DNA of 64,000 bases from Hydrogenophaga borbori. Lineage in GTDB: Bacteria; Pseudomonadota; Gammaproteobacteria; Burkholderiales; Burkholderiaceae_C. Each line of letters opens with the position of its first letter. Within the stretch, counting starts at the first letter, position 1. This document shows positions 50,555 to 58,370 of this stretch, piece after piece. The stretch covers positions 62,001 to 126,000 of the forward strand of contig NZ_QVLS01000012.1 of the NCBI RefSeq assembly GCF_003417535.1. The letters run 5' to 3'. Position numbers and translations under genes: made by a program. The notes beneath the pieces are model-generated. The model saw nothing but the letters and a program-made list of their open reading frames with translations. It was not told the DNA's origin and made no database searches.

Positions 50555-53500
50555 CTACTCGACGGGGATCCAGCGCTGAAAGCCGGTGACGGGATGCAGG
50601 GCGGTGGCCGTTCCGTTCATCAGGGCCTCCTGGCGCTGCGCGCAGGCCTTGGCCGCCAGATACCCGTCGGCAAGGTGGCGGTGGAGCCGCTTGCCCTGGT
50701 GCTTGTGCCCGTCGGCCAGGCTGGCCTCAATGCCTTCGCTGAGCTTCAGGGAGTGGTCGATGCGTTCCCGCAACGCCGCGAGCAACCAGTCGTCCATGCT
50801 GTTGAATCCCGGGGGGGTGGTGGGTGGGTCGGGCAGTTTGCGCAGTTCGCGCAGCTTCCACGCCTTCAGAGCGATCAGTACCTCGTCGATCAGCTCGGGG
50901 CGCTGATCGATCCGCTTCAGAAACTGTCCCGCCGTGCCCATGGGATTGGGTGTGCGGAAGCTGGAGCCCTCCAGCTCTCTGACCAACCAGGGCTTCAGTT
51001 TCGTGTGGCCGACTTCCTGGATGGCGCCGACCAGCACCTCGTGGCCCATCAACGGCGCCTGGACCTGGGGTGCCTGGGCCAGGGGCTGCAGATAACGCGG
51101 CGACGGTACGTGCTCGCTGGGGTCGATCAGCACCTCCAGCAGCCATTGGAGCTGGTGGCCCATGACCCTTGTTGTCGTCGTTGTTGTCGTGGTGATGGTG
51201 GTGGTGGCCGTCGTCGCCGTCGTCGTCACTTGGTCGGACAAGTCCATGTGGAAGGCGGTGCGCTCGGTTCTGAACCGCTCGAGGTCGTCCGGATCGATGT
51301 TCTTTTCAAGCAGCGCGGCCCTGAACCGGGCCAGGCACTCCTCGCGGTTCAGGCGTTTCTGGGTCGTGGCCGCACCCCAGGGATGCAGGGCATCGCGCGA
51401 GGTCGCGCCGATCAGGTCTTGCCGAAGGCCCGCATGGGCGGGATCGTCCAGAAGGGCCAGCAGCGCCTGGTGGGTGTCTTCCACGGAGGCCGCCCGTTTG
51501 TGGAACGGGAGGCGATCGGACTGAAAGTGACGGGTCTTGTACACCTTGGCGGCGATGGTGCTGCGGCACACGCTGAGGTAGTGCTGCTCATCACGGCAGT
51601 GGGGGAGGCAGGTCCGCAGGTAGTCGACATCGTCGTCGGACATGCCCATCTTGCGCAGCATCTGTGCCGCGAAGCACTCGCGCACGGCCTCACCCTTGAG
51701 GCCGGCCTGTTGCGCGGCGCCCAAGAGATCGCGCGAGAGCCATTCGATGGCGACGAATTTGTTGTGCTTGAGCAAGGCCTGGCGCTCCAGCCCCTGGCGC
51801 AAGCCTTTGGGCGCGCTCAGCCTCGCCACTTGCATGCGCCGATCGAACTCGGTGTCGGACAGCGTGTAGATCCACTGGGTGTAGTCCGTGCCCAGCACCT
51901 TTTGCAGGTGCTGCTCGATGCGCAGCTGTTGCTTGTCGTGGTCCTTGGCCTGCTTGGCTTTGCGCAGCCGGTGCCAGATGCTGGCATAGAACGGCGCCAG
52001 CACCGCGGCGGTGATGCCCAGGCCCACCACGCTCACGAGGCCGGCCGTGGCCACGTTGGCCACGATGATCAGGGCCAGGGCCACGCTGCCCAGGACGATG
52101 GCCGCCACCGGCGTGGTCACCAGGAACACGCACTGCGCCCTGAGCGCGCGAATGCCCGTGTACCACTGGGTTTGTTTGTGCGCCTTGAACTCGCCGCGCA
52201 AGGTGGTGATCTGGTTGTCAACCAGGTACCTGCCGATGGTGGCTTGGGCGGACTCACCGACGATGTCGTTCTTGAGGGCGACCGCGTGCGCCAGTCGCCC
52301 GAACACCCTGCGAATGCCGGCGGCGGTGCTCAGGCGCTCCCGTTGGGCGACCTCCATGTCGAGTTCGGCGAACCGGAAGCTGATCGGCGTCAGCAACAGG
52401 CCGAGCAAGGAGCCGGCAATGCCTGTTCCTTGTGAGGCCAGAGCGCCCAGGTGCAGGTTCGACACGATCAGGCCGGTGAGCGTGGAGGCCACCGAGGCGG
52501 GCACGGTGATTTTGTTGATCTCCCAATCGCGCATCTCCACCAATTGCCGCAGCCCCATATCGCGGGGGTCGCCCAGCAGGGCGATGCCCTGGCCTCGACT
52601 GAAGAAGGGTCGCAGCTGGTCGAGCCGGTGCTGCCGATCGGCCTGCTCGGCGCGCAGGGCGGTCAGCTGGGGATCGTGGGGTGCCGTCTTTTCCAGACGG
52701 CGAATCCGACGTTCCCCTCGGCGGACCTCCAGTTGCAGGCGCTTGAGATCGCGGCGCGTCGCAGGGGGGTGGCGCTGGTGTGGCAAGGCATGGAGCTGAT
52801 CCAGGAGGGCGTGCATCTCCTGGTCCAGCGCCGCCCTTTGGGGGGCGTTGAGAACCGTATCGGGCAGTCGCTGGCGCTCCAGCCATTTGTCTTCGGCGGC
52901 CAGCGACAGATCGCGATGGGCTTTCAGCAGCTTGGCCTGCGGGATGGTGAGGAAGGTCGACTCGATCCCGCTCAACACCTCGGCCAGCAGCGTCACGGCG
53001 TAGCGGGTCGCGGCCAGCAGCTGCTCGGAGGCTTCGTCCAGCGGCTGCCCGTTCACCTGCCGGGCCATGGTTCGCCAGTCCTCCAGGGCCTGTTCGAGCA
53101 GGCCCTGCACCTTTTGGTAGTCGCGATGGGCGTAGCGGTGGTCGCTGTTGACGATGAAGCCGTCGTAAAAGGAGAAGAAGCTCCTCAGGAAGGCGGGCGC
53201 CGGAGAGGCCTGGCCGCCCACGCCCGCGCCCGCGCTCACGCTGGCCAGGATCACCTGGCCAATCGCCGTGAGCGCCCACAGCCCATAGACCACGCTCTTG
53301 TTGTGCACTGTCAATGCCACGCGGTGGCGCTGGTTCTGCGTGATCTCCGCCGCCATGTCCCCGGGGAGCCGTGGCGGGGGCGCCCAGGGCATCAGAGACT
53401 GGGTGCCGGCCATGCCGGGGGCGTCTGGCAGGGCGGGCAGCGCCAGCGGGGTGTGCACGGGCATGGCACCGTCCGGCGGGTGAATCGCACCGAAGCTGGC

Positions 53501-53707
53501 GCTCCCCCTTGGGTGGCGCCAGGACGGACAGGCGTGCGCCAAGGCGATGTGCTGGGCCGCCTGTTGCTGGAGCAGGGGGGTGGCGAGCTCCTCCGACGAT
53601 GCTTCGTCGGACGGGGTGTTGCCCGATCTCTGGCGGCGGGTGCTCGAGTCTGACGTCGACCACAAATGGCGGTGCTGTTCGTAGGGCTGTCGCGTCCAGT
53701 GCTTCAT
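50555..53707 (-). CDS. large putative secreted or membrane-inserting protein of unknown family
   Basis: The 1050-residue product is not a family I recognise. Residues 1-115 are polar and disordered-looking (Ser, Thr, Gln, Pro rich) without a Sec signal. Hydrophobic regions lie at about 139-165, 400-440 and 525-575. A charged coiled-coil-like stretch lies at 315-365. The region 590-820 is helical and basic. A threonine tract at 827-846 precedes a C-terminal helical domain. This layout, with a chaperone-like gene 43 bases upstream in the same direction, resembles type III secretion effectors or translocators, but no secretion genes are in the window. Conserved codon periodicity over 3.1 kb argues for a real gene. 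The start at 53707 has no clear ribosome-binding site. Confidence 0.72.
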   Translation of the reverse strand: MKHWTRQPYEQHRHLWSTSDSSTRRQRSGNTPSDEASSEELATPLLQQQAAQHIALAHACPSWRHPRGSASFGAIHPPDGAMPVHTPLALPALPDAPGMAGTQSLMPWAPPPRLPGDMAAEITQNQRHRVALTVHNKSVVYGLWALTAIGQVILASVSAGAGVGGQASPAPAFLRSFFSFYDGFIVNSDHRYAHRDYQKVQGLLEQALEDWRTMARQVNGQPLDEASEQLLAATRYAVTLLAEVLSGIESTFLTIPQAKLLKAHRDLSLAAEDKWLERQRLPDTVLNAPQRAALDQEMHALLDQLHALPHQRHPPATRRDLKRLQLEVRRGERRIRRLEKTAPHDPQLTALRAEQADRQHRLDQLRPFFSRGQGIALLGDPRDMGLRQLVEMRDWEINKITVPASVASTLTGLIVSNLHLGALASQGTGIAGSLLGLLLTPISFRFAELDMEVAQRERLSTAAGIRRVFGRLAHAVALKNDIVGESAQATIGRYLVDNQITTLRGEFKAHKQTQWYTGIRALRAQCVFLVTTPVAAIVLGSVALALIIVANVATAGLVSVVGLGITAAVLAPFYASIWHRLRKAKQAKDHDKQQLRIEQHLQKVLGTDYTQWIYTLSDTEFDRRMQVARLSAPKGLRQGLERQALLKHNKFVAIEWLSRDLLGAAQQAGLKGEAVRECFAAQMLRKMGMSDDDVDYLRTCLPHCRDEQHYLSVCRSTIAAKVYKTRHFQSDRLPFHKRAASVEDTHQALLALLDDPAHAGLRQDLIGATSRDALHPWGAATTQKRLNREECLARFRAALLEKNIDPDDLERFRTERTAFHMDLSDQVTTTATTATTTITTTTTTTTRVMGHQLQWLLEVLIDPSEHVPSPRYLQPLAQAPQVQAPLMGHEVLVGAIQEVGHTKLKPWLVRELEGSSFRTPNPMGTAGQFLKRIDQRPELIDEVLIALKAWKLRELRKLPDPPTTPPGFNSMDDWLLAALRERIDHSLKLSEGIEASLADGHKHQGKRLHRHLADGYLAAKACAQRQEALMNGTATALHPVTGFQRWIPVE
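51170..51229 (-). repeat. trinucleotide repeat encoding a threonine tract
   Basis: About twenty ACN codons, interrupted by two Ala and one Ile, encode residues 827-846 of the 1050-residue protein. The plus strand reads as runs of GTC, GTT and GGT triplets. Length change by slippage would stay in frame. Confidence 0.85.
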
Positions 53708-53750
53708 GTCGATGCGTGCGCGAGGGCGTTGGGTGATGGGCGTGGCGCCC

Positions 53751-54224
53751 TCAGGCGGCGAGGCTGGCGGGTTCGCCGGCCGGGACGCGCTCGTCCAGAT
53801 GGGCCTTGAGCAGGGCGTCGACCAGGATCTGCCCCCAGGCGTCCTCCGCCTGGTCCAGCGCGGTGTGGATGCTGTCCATGACCACCGGCGCGTCGTCCTC
53901 GGGCGAGACGCGCAGGTGGGTGTAGGCCAGGAGCGTCGCGTCGGGCGCGAGGGCGAATTGCAGGGCGGTTTCGGCGTAGGGGTGGTCGAAGGTCCAGTGC
54001 AGGATCTGGCGGACCAGCCAGGGAATGACCTCGTCGGGCAGGTCCGCGTCGAGCACCATGTCCAGGCGCAGCATCTCGGGCGACGCGGTGGCCGAGAGGG
54101 TGACCCAGTTGTCGTCGTCGATCGACACGACGATCGGGTCCAGGCTGTGTATGCCGAGCGCCGTTTCGCTGCGCGCGGCGTGTCGCCAGTCCTGCAGCCA
54201 GGTGGACAGATCGGGTTCTTCCAT
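53751..54224 (-). CDS. small acidic protein resembling a CesT-type type III secretion chaperone
   Basis: The 157-residue protein is strongly acidic. Its order of elements fits the CesT/Tir-chaperone fold: an N-terminal helix (DLSTWLQDWRHAARS), beta strands (IVVSIDDDNWVTLSATA, LRLDMVLDADLP), a helix (DEVIPWLVRQILHWTF), strands (LQFALAPDATLLAYTHLRV) and a long C-terminal helix (VVMDSIHTALDQAEDAWGQIL). These chaperones bind the N-terminus of one secreted partner, usually encoded next door, which is the case here. The YbjN fold is similar and is the main alternative. The ATG at 54224 follows GGAG at good spacing and is preferred to a GTG 21 bases upstream. Confidence 0.6.
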   Translation of the reverse strand: MEEPDLSTWLQDWRHAARSETALGIHSLDPIVVSIDDDNWVTLSATASPEMLRLDMVLDADLPDEVIPWLVRQILHWTFDHPYAETALQFALAPDATLLAYTHLRVSPEDDAPVVMDSIHTALDQAEDAWGQILVDALLKAHLDERVPAGEPASLAA

Positions 54225-54273
54225 GTCGACTCCAGTGATCACCACGACGCTGCATGGGTGACGGAGTCATCAG

Positions 54274-54294
54274 CTCATGTTCCAGTCACATGAG
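54274..54294. promoter_or_regulatory. perfect inverted repeat upstream of the chaperone-like gene
   Basis: CTCATGT and ACATGAG are perfect inverted arms separated by seven bases, 49 bases ahead of the chaperone-like start. The geometry suits a dimeric regulator. No -35/-10 pair is clear, and no hrp-type TTCG-N16-TTCG box is seen. Confidence 0.45.
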
Positions 54295-54322
54295 ACGCCT
54301 AGGCACTAAAGCCAATGGCCGG

Positions 54323-54362
54323 TCCAAGCGCGGGGCCGGCCGGTGGGAGCCCCCGCCTTGGA
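54323..54362 (-). terminator. hairpin downstream of the MFS gene
   Basis: TCCAAG pairs with CTTGGA and GCGGGG with CCCCGC, with one bulged base and a 15-base loop. It lies 16 bases after the MFS stop on the minus strand. There is no T tract, so it may be a weak terminator that insulates the chaperone-like operon. Confidence 0.5.
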
Positions 54363-54378
54363 ATGACAGGGCGAACCC

Positions 54379-55551
54379 TTAGGCCCTGGGGGTGGCCGGT
54401 GAAGGGTGCAGCCACAGCAGACACAGCAGCGCGCTGGCCACGAGCGCCCCCGACACCCACAGCGCCTGCGCGCCCCAGCGCTCCACCAGCGCGCCGAACA
54501 GCAGCGGCGCGAAGGCCTGGGCCACGCGCGAGGGCGCGACGATCCAGCCCTGCCGGCGGCCATAGCCCACTGGGCCGAAATAGGCCAGCGGCAGCGTGCC
54601 CTTGGCGATGGTGAGGATGCCGTTGCCCAGGCCGTGCAGCATGGCGAACACCGGCGCGGCCACCGCGCCGGCCGCCATCCACACCAGCACGCCCGCGGGG
54701 TGCATGGCGGCGGCCACGCGCGCGGACACGAGCGGGTGAAAGCGCCGCAGCCCGCCGAATTCGAGCAGGCGGCCGGCCACCTGCGCCGGCCCCACCAGCG
54801 CGCCCACGGCCAGCGCGCCGGCCAGGCTGAGGCCGCTGGCCATGAGCATGGCCGGCAGGTGCGAGGCCAGTGCGGTGCTGACGAACCAGGTGGCGGCGAA
54901 CACATAGGCCAGCACCCAGGCCACGTGGCGGGGCGCGCGTGGTGGCGCGCCCGTCTCCTGGCCGTCGCTGTGCGGCCGGGGGGGTGGCAAGGCCAGTGCG
55001 CGCGGCAGGCGGGCGTTGAGCGGCAGGCCCAGCAGCAGGTGCAGCGCCGCCCAGCCCAGGCAGGCGCCGCGCCAGCCCCACTGCGCCTCCATCCAGCCCG
55101 ACAGGGGCCAGCCCAGCGTGCTGGCCAGGCCCGCGAGCAGGGTGATGCCGGTGATGGCGTCGCGCGCGGCCTCACCTTGCAGGCGCACCAGCGCCGAGAA
55201 GGCCGCTTCGTACAGGCCCCCGCCCATCGCCACGCCAATGAGCAGCCAGCCAGCGAACAACGGCGCCGGCCCATCCGCCAGCGACAGCAGGCCCAGGCCG
55301 GCGGCGAAGACCAGGTTGCTGGCGACCAGCACCGGCCGGCCGCCGAAGCGGTCGATGGCGCGCCCGGCGAACGGGCCGATGGCGGCCGACAGCAGCAGCG
55401 CTGCCGAGAACGCCGTCCACACCATGCCCTCGGACACGCCCGCGCCTTCGGCCATGGGCCGTGCCAGGATGGCCGGCAGGTAGTAGCTGGAGGCCCAGGC
55501 CAGGGTCTGGGCCGTCCCCAGGCGCAACACGAGTGGCGTGTTGCTGGCCAT
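54379..55551 (-). CDS. major facilitator superfamily transporter
   Basis: The 390-residue protein has twelve hydrophobic segments in two halves. The loop 2-3 signature is GRAIDRFGGRPVLVAS, the family's GxxxDRxGrR motif. A hydrophilic linker near residues 185-205 (PPPRPHSDGQETGAPPRAP) separates the halves. It should be an inner-membrane proton-coupled carrier; the substrate cannot be told. It ends four bases short of the neighbouring NUDIX gene in the same direction, so they probably form an operon. Confidence 0.88.
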   Translation of the reverse strand: MASNTPLVLRLGTAQTLAWASSYYLPAILARPMAEGAGVSEGMVWTAFSAALLLSAAIGPFAGRAIDRFGGRPVLVASNLVFAAGLGLLSLADGPAPLFAGWLLIGVAMGGGLYEAAFSALVRLQGEAARDAITGITLLAGLASTLGWPLSGWMEAQWGWRGACLGWAALHLLLGLPLNARLPRALALPPPRPHSDGQETGAPPRAPRHVAWVLAYVFAATWFVSTALASHLPAMLMASGLSLAGALAVGALVGPAQVAGRLLEFGGLRRFHPLVSARVAAAMHPAGVLVWMAAGAVAAPVFAMLHGLGNGILTIAKGTLPLAYFGPVGYGRRQGWIVAPSRVAQAFAPLLFGALVERWGAQALWVSGALVASALLCLLWLHPSPATPRA

Positions 55552-55554
55552 GCC

Positions 55555-56109
55555 TCACACGATGTCGATGGTGTGGAAGCCGAAGCGGCCCTGCCGGCGG
55601 TCGGCGAAATAGCACTGCAGCGTTTCGCGCACCGTGCGAAAGGCGATCTCGTCCCAGGGGATCTCGTCTTCGCGGAACAGCCGGGCCTCGATGGTCTCGT
55701 GCCCCGGGTTGAAGCGTTCGCTGAGCAGCCGCGCGCGGTAGAACAGATGCACCTGTCCCACGCGCGGCACGTTCATGAGGGTGAAGAGCTCACCCAGCTC
55801 GATCTGCGCACCGGCCTCTTCGTCGGTTTCGCGCAGCGCGCCCTCGGCGGTGGTCTCGCCGAGCTCCATGAAGCCAGCGGGCAGGGTCCATTTGCCCCAG
55901 CGCGGCTCGATGTTGCGCTTGCACAGCAGCACCCGGTCCCCTTCGGCGCCCCAGGCGGGCACCGTGCCCACCACGTTCAGTGGGTTGTCGTAGTGCACCG
56001 TGCCGCAGGCCGGACAGACCGCGCGCTCGCGCGTGTCGCCGTCGTCGGGCAGGCGCATCTGCACAGCGGTGCCGCAGTGGCGGCAGAACTTGGCGGGCGG
56101 ACGCAGCAT
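55555..56109 (-). CDS. NUDIX hydrolase with an N-terminal zinc ribbon
   Basis: The 184-residue protein begins with a zinc ribbon, CRHCG and CPACG, about 23 residues apart. The Nudix box is GFMELGETTAEGALRETDEE followed by AG; it has Thr where a hydrophobic residue is usual, but all the metal-binding glutamates are present. This domain pair resembles the NudC/YjhB-like hydrolases acting on NAD-like or nucleotide substrates, though it is shorter than NudC. The ATG at 56109 (MLRPPAKFCRHCG) is preferred to one 27 bases upstream. It precedes the MFS gene by three bases. Confidence 0.87.
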   Translation of the reverse strand: MLRPPAKFCRHCGTAVQMRLPDDGDTRERAVCPACGTVHYDNPLNVVGTVPAWGAEGDRVLLCKRNIEPRWGKWTLPAGFMELGETTAEGALRETDEEAGAQIELGELFTLMNVPRVGQVHLFYRARLLSERFNPGHETIEARLFREDEIPWDEIAFRTVRETLQCYFADRRQGRFGFHTIDIV

Positions 56110-56133
56110 CGGGGCAGTGTAGTGGGCGGAACG

Positions 56134-56161
56134 CAAAAAAAAGCCGGGGATGTCCCCGGCT
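56134..56161 (-). terminator. intrinsic terminator of the oxygenase operon
   Basis: On the minus strand AGCCGGGGA pairs with TCCCCGGCT around a two-base gap and runs into eight or nine T residues. It lies 20 bases after the stop of the TRAP binding-protein gene and marks the end of the five-gene operon that starts near 61.2 kb. Confidence 0.92.
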
Positions 56162-56180
56162 GGTCAAGCAATCGGGCGGC

Positions 56181-57227
56181 TTAAGCCTTTTTGCCGTGCT
56201 TCTCGATCAGGGCCTTGGCCGTCTCGAACAGCTTCTTGCCGTCGAAGCCGCGCTTGTCCATGTCCTGCATCCACTCCACCTCCACCAGGCGGGCCTTGCG
56301 CTTGAACTCCTGCGCGTCGGCGGCGGGAATCTGGTAGATGGTGTTGCCCAGGTCGGCCGCCGCCTTGCGGCCGGCGGCGTCGCCGGCCTGCTGGGTCTTG
56401 CCGAGCCAACCCGAGGTCTCGATGCCCGAGTTCTTGTCGATCACGGCCTTGAGGTCGGGCGCCAGGCTGTTGTATTTGGCCTTGTTCATGGCCATCACGA
56501 AGGTGGTGGTGTACAGCGCGCCGCCAGCCGGGGCGAATTCGCTGTGGAACTTGGTGAGTTCATGCACCTTCACCGACGGCACCACCTCCCAGGGGATCAC
56601 GCAGCCGTCGATCACGCCCTTGGAGAGGGAGTCGGGAATCTGCGGCAGCGGCATGCCCACCGGCGTGGCGCCCAGCAGGCCCAGCATCTTGGTGATCTGG
56701 CGGGTGGGGCCGCGCACCTTGGAGCCGCGCAGGTCGTCGGCGGTCTTGATGAGCTTGTTGCGCATGTGGAACATGCCGGGGCCGTGCACCTGCAGCGCGA
56801 TGGGCTGGGTTTCCTTGAACTCGTCCTGGGCCACCGTCTGCACGTACTCCCAGTAGGCCTTGGAGGTGGCCTCGGCGTTGTTCATCATGAACGGCAGCTC
56901 GAAGACCTCGATGCGCGGGAAGCGGCCCGGGGTGTTGCCCGGCAGGGTCCAGACGACGTCGACCACGCCGTCGCGCGCCTGGTCGTACAGCTGCACCGGC
57001 GAGCCGCCCAGCGTCATGGCAGGGTAGGCCTCGAACTTGATGCGTCCGCCGGAGTCCTTCTCGACCTTGTCCATCCAGGCCTTGTGCATGTTGAGCCACA
57101 CGTTGGACTGGGGCGCCATGAAGGTGTGGAACTTGAGCGTGACGCTTTGCTGGGCGAAGCCGGTGAGCGCCGGGGCGCCGAGGGCGATGGCCGCGCCGGA
57201 TTGAAGCAGGGTTCTGCGCTGGATCAT
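56181..57227 (-). CDS. TRAP transporter solute-binding protein, DctP family
   Basis: The 348-residue protein has a signal with twin arginines (MIQRRTLLQSGAAIALG) cut near GFAQQ. The DctP fold follows: VTLKFHTFMAPQSNVW, the GGRIKFEAYPAMTLGG region, RNKLIKTADDLRGSKVRGP carrying the carboxylate-binding Arg, and VIPWEVVPSVK. Such proteins bind organic acids in the periplasm. The DctQ and DctM membrane partners are absent from the window, so it must use one encoded elsewhere. It is the last gene of the operon. The ATG at 57227 is preferred over one 33 bases upstream because it gives the twin-arginine signal. Confidence 0.9.
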   Translation of the reverse strand: MIQRRTLLQSGAAIALGAPALTGFAQQSVTLKFHTFMAPQSNVWLNMHKAWMDKVEKDSGGRIKFEAYPAMTLGGSPVQLYDQARDGVVDVVWTLPGNTPGRFPRIEVFELPFMMNNAEATSKAYWEYVQTVAQDEFKETQPIALQVHGPGMFHMRNKLIKTADDLRGSKVRGPTRQITKMLGLLGATPVGMPLPQIPDSLSKGVIDGCVIPWEVVPSVKVHELTKFHSEFAPAGGALYTTTFVMAMNKAKYNSLAPDLKAVIDKNSGIETSGWLGKTQQAGDAAGRKAAADLGNTIYQIPAADAQEFKRKARLVEVEWMQDMDKRGFDGKKLFETAKALIEKHGKKA

Positions 57228-57316
57228 GGGAGGGTCTCCGGGGTTGGTGAACTGGTTCAAGCTTAAACCTTGGGTGTGCCCCTGTATCAGAGGTCAAACC
57301 CCAAGATCGGCGGTTT

Positions 57317-58015
57317 TCAGGCGATCTTGACCGTGATGGGCACCAAGCCGTCGACCGCGCCGTGCAGGGTGTCACCGCTGACGACGGCGTTCACGCCCTC
57401 GGGGGTACCGGTGTAGATGAGGTCGCCGGGCTGCAGTTCCCAGGCGGCGGAGAGGTGTTCGATGGTCTCGGCCAGGTTCCAGATCAGCTTGCCGACGTTG
57501 CTGCGCTGGCGGTCGGCGCCATTGACCTGCAGCCAGATGGCGGCCTTGGCGATGTTGCCCGCCTGGGCGGCCGGGGTGATGGGGCCGATGGGGGCGGACT
57601 GGTCGTAGGCCTTGCCGATGCACCAGGGGCGGCCCTGCTTCTTCATCTCGCCCTGCAGGTCGCGCCGGGTCATGTCCAGGCCCACGGCGTAGCCGAAGAC
57701 GTGCTGGAGCGCGTCGGCGGCTTTGATGTTCCTGCCGCCGGTGCCGATGGCGGCCACGAGTTCGATCTCGTGGTGCAGGTTCTGGGTCAGGGACGGGTAG
57801 GGGATGCTGGCCGTCTGGCCGGCGTCGGCCACCACGATGGCATCGGCCGGTTTGAGGAAGAAGAAGGGCGGCTCGCGGCCGGTGAAGCCCATCTCCTTGG
57901 CGTGTTCCTCGTAGTTGCGGCCCACGCAGTAGATGCGGTGGACCGGGAAGCGCTCGGCGCGCCCGACCACGGGCACGGAGACGGTGGGGGGCGGGGTGAT
58001 GACGTAGGCGTTCAT
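57317..58015 (-). CDS. fumarylacetoacetate hydrolase family enzyme
   Basis: The 232-residue protein is a single-domain FAH-fold enzyme. The motifs are YCVGRNYEEHAKEMG, FFFLKPADAIV, the metal-binding HHEIELVAAIG and the C-terminal YTGTPEGVNAVVSGD. The length and N-terminus are closest to fumarylpyruvate hydrolases of the gentisate route, which cut ring-fission products; other members are decarboxylases or hydratases. It lies 19 bases after the ferredoxin gene and 89 before the TRAP gene, inside the oxygenase operon, so it probably acts on a later intermediate. The start at 58015 gives MNAYVITPPPT. Confidence 0.88.
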   Translation of the reverse strand: MNAYVITPPPTVSVPVVGRAERFPVHRIYCVGRNYEEHAKEMGFTGREPPFFFLKPADAIVVADAGQTASIPYPSLTQNLHHEIELVAAIGTGGRNIKAADALQHVFGYAVGLDMTRRDLQGEMKKQGRPWCIGKAYDQSAPIGPITPAAQAGNIAKAAIWLQVNGADRQRSNVGKLIWNLAETIEHLSAAWELQPGDLIYTGTPEGVNAVVSGDTLHGAVDGLVPITVKIA

Positions 58016-58034
58016 GACCCCGGAGTGTGCCACT

Positions 58035-58358
58035 TCAATACTGGTTGGCCGGCAGCGTGACCACCAGGCCGTCCAGTTCGGGCGTCAGCACGATCTGGCA
58101 GGACAGGCGGCTTTCGGGCCGCACCGGCGCGGCGGCGAAGTCGAGCATGTCGCTTTCGTCGGTGGCTGGCGCGGGCAGCTTGTCGGCCCAGGCGGGGTCC
58201 ACGTAGACGTGGCAGGTGGCGCAGGTGAGGGTGCCGCCGCAGTCGGCCGCGATGCCGCTGACGCCGGCGTCCACCGCCACCTTCATGAGGCTGCTGCCGG
58301 GCGCGCCGCTGAGTTCGGTCTCGCTCTGGTCGGCGTTGATGATTCGGATCTTGATCAT
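58035..58358 (-). CDS. 2Fe-2S ferredoxin of the oxygenase operon
   Basis: The 107-residue protein is an adrenodoxin/putidaredoxin-like ferredoxin. The ligands are in ADCGGTLTCATCHVYV (C-x5-C-x2-C) and RLSCQI. It is distinct from the ISC ferredoxin elsewhere in the window. It lies between the glutamine-synthetase-like and FAH-like genes with gaps of 12 and 19 bases. It most likely passes electrons to the Rieske oxygenase. A reductase is not encoded in the cluster. Confidence 0.92.
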   Translation of the reverse strand: MIKIRIINADQSETELSGAPGSSLMKVAVDAGVSGIAADCGGTLTCATCHVYVDPAWADKLPAPATDESDMLDFAAAPVRPESRLSCQIVLTPELDGLVVTLPANQY

Positions 58359-58370
58359 GGTGCGTGGGGT

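Noticed and set aside
50368..54300. tRNA-Val as the attachment site of an integrated island carrying the 1050-residue protein
   Set aside because: I find no copy of the tRNA 3' end at the far side of the region and no integrase gene, so integration is not supported by the sequence.
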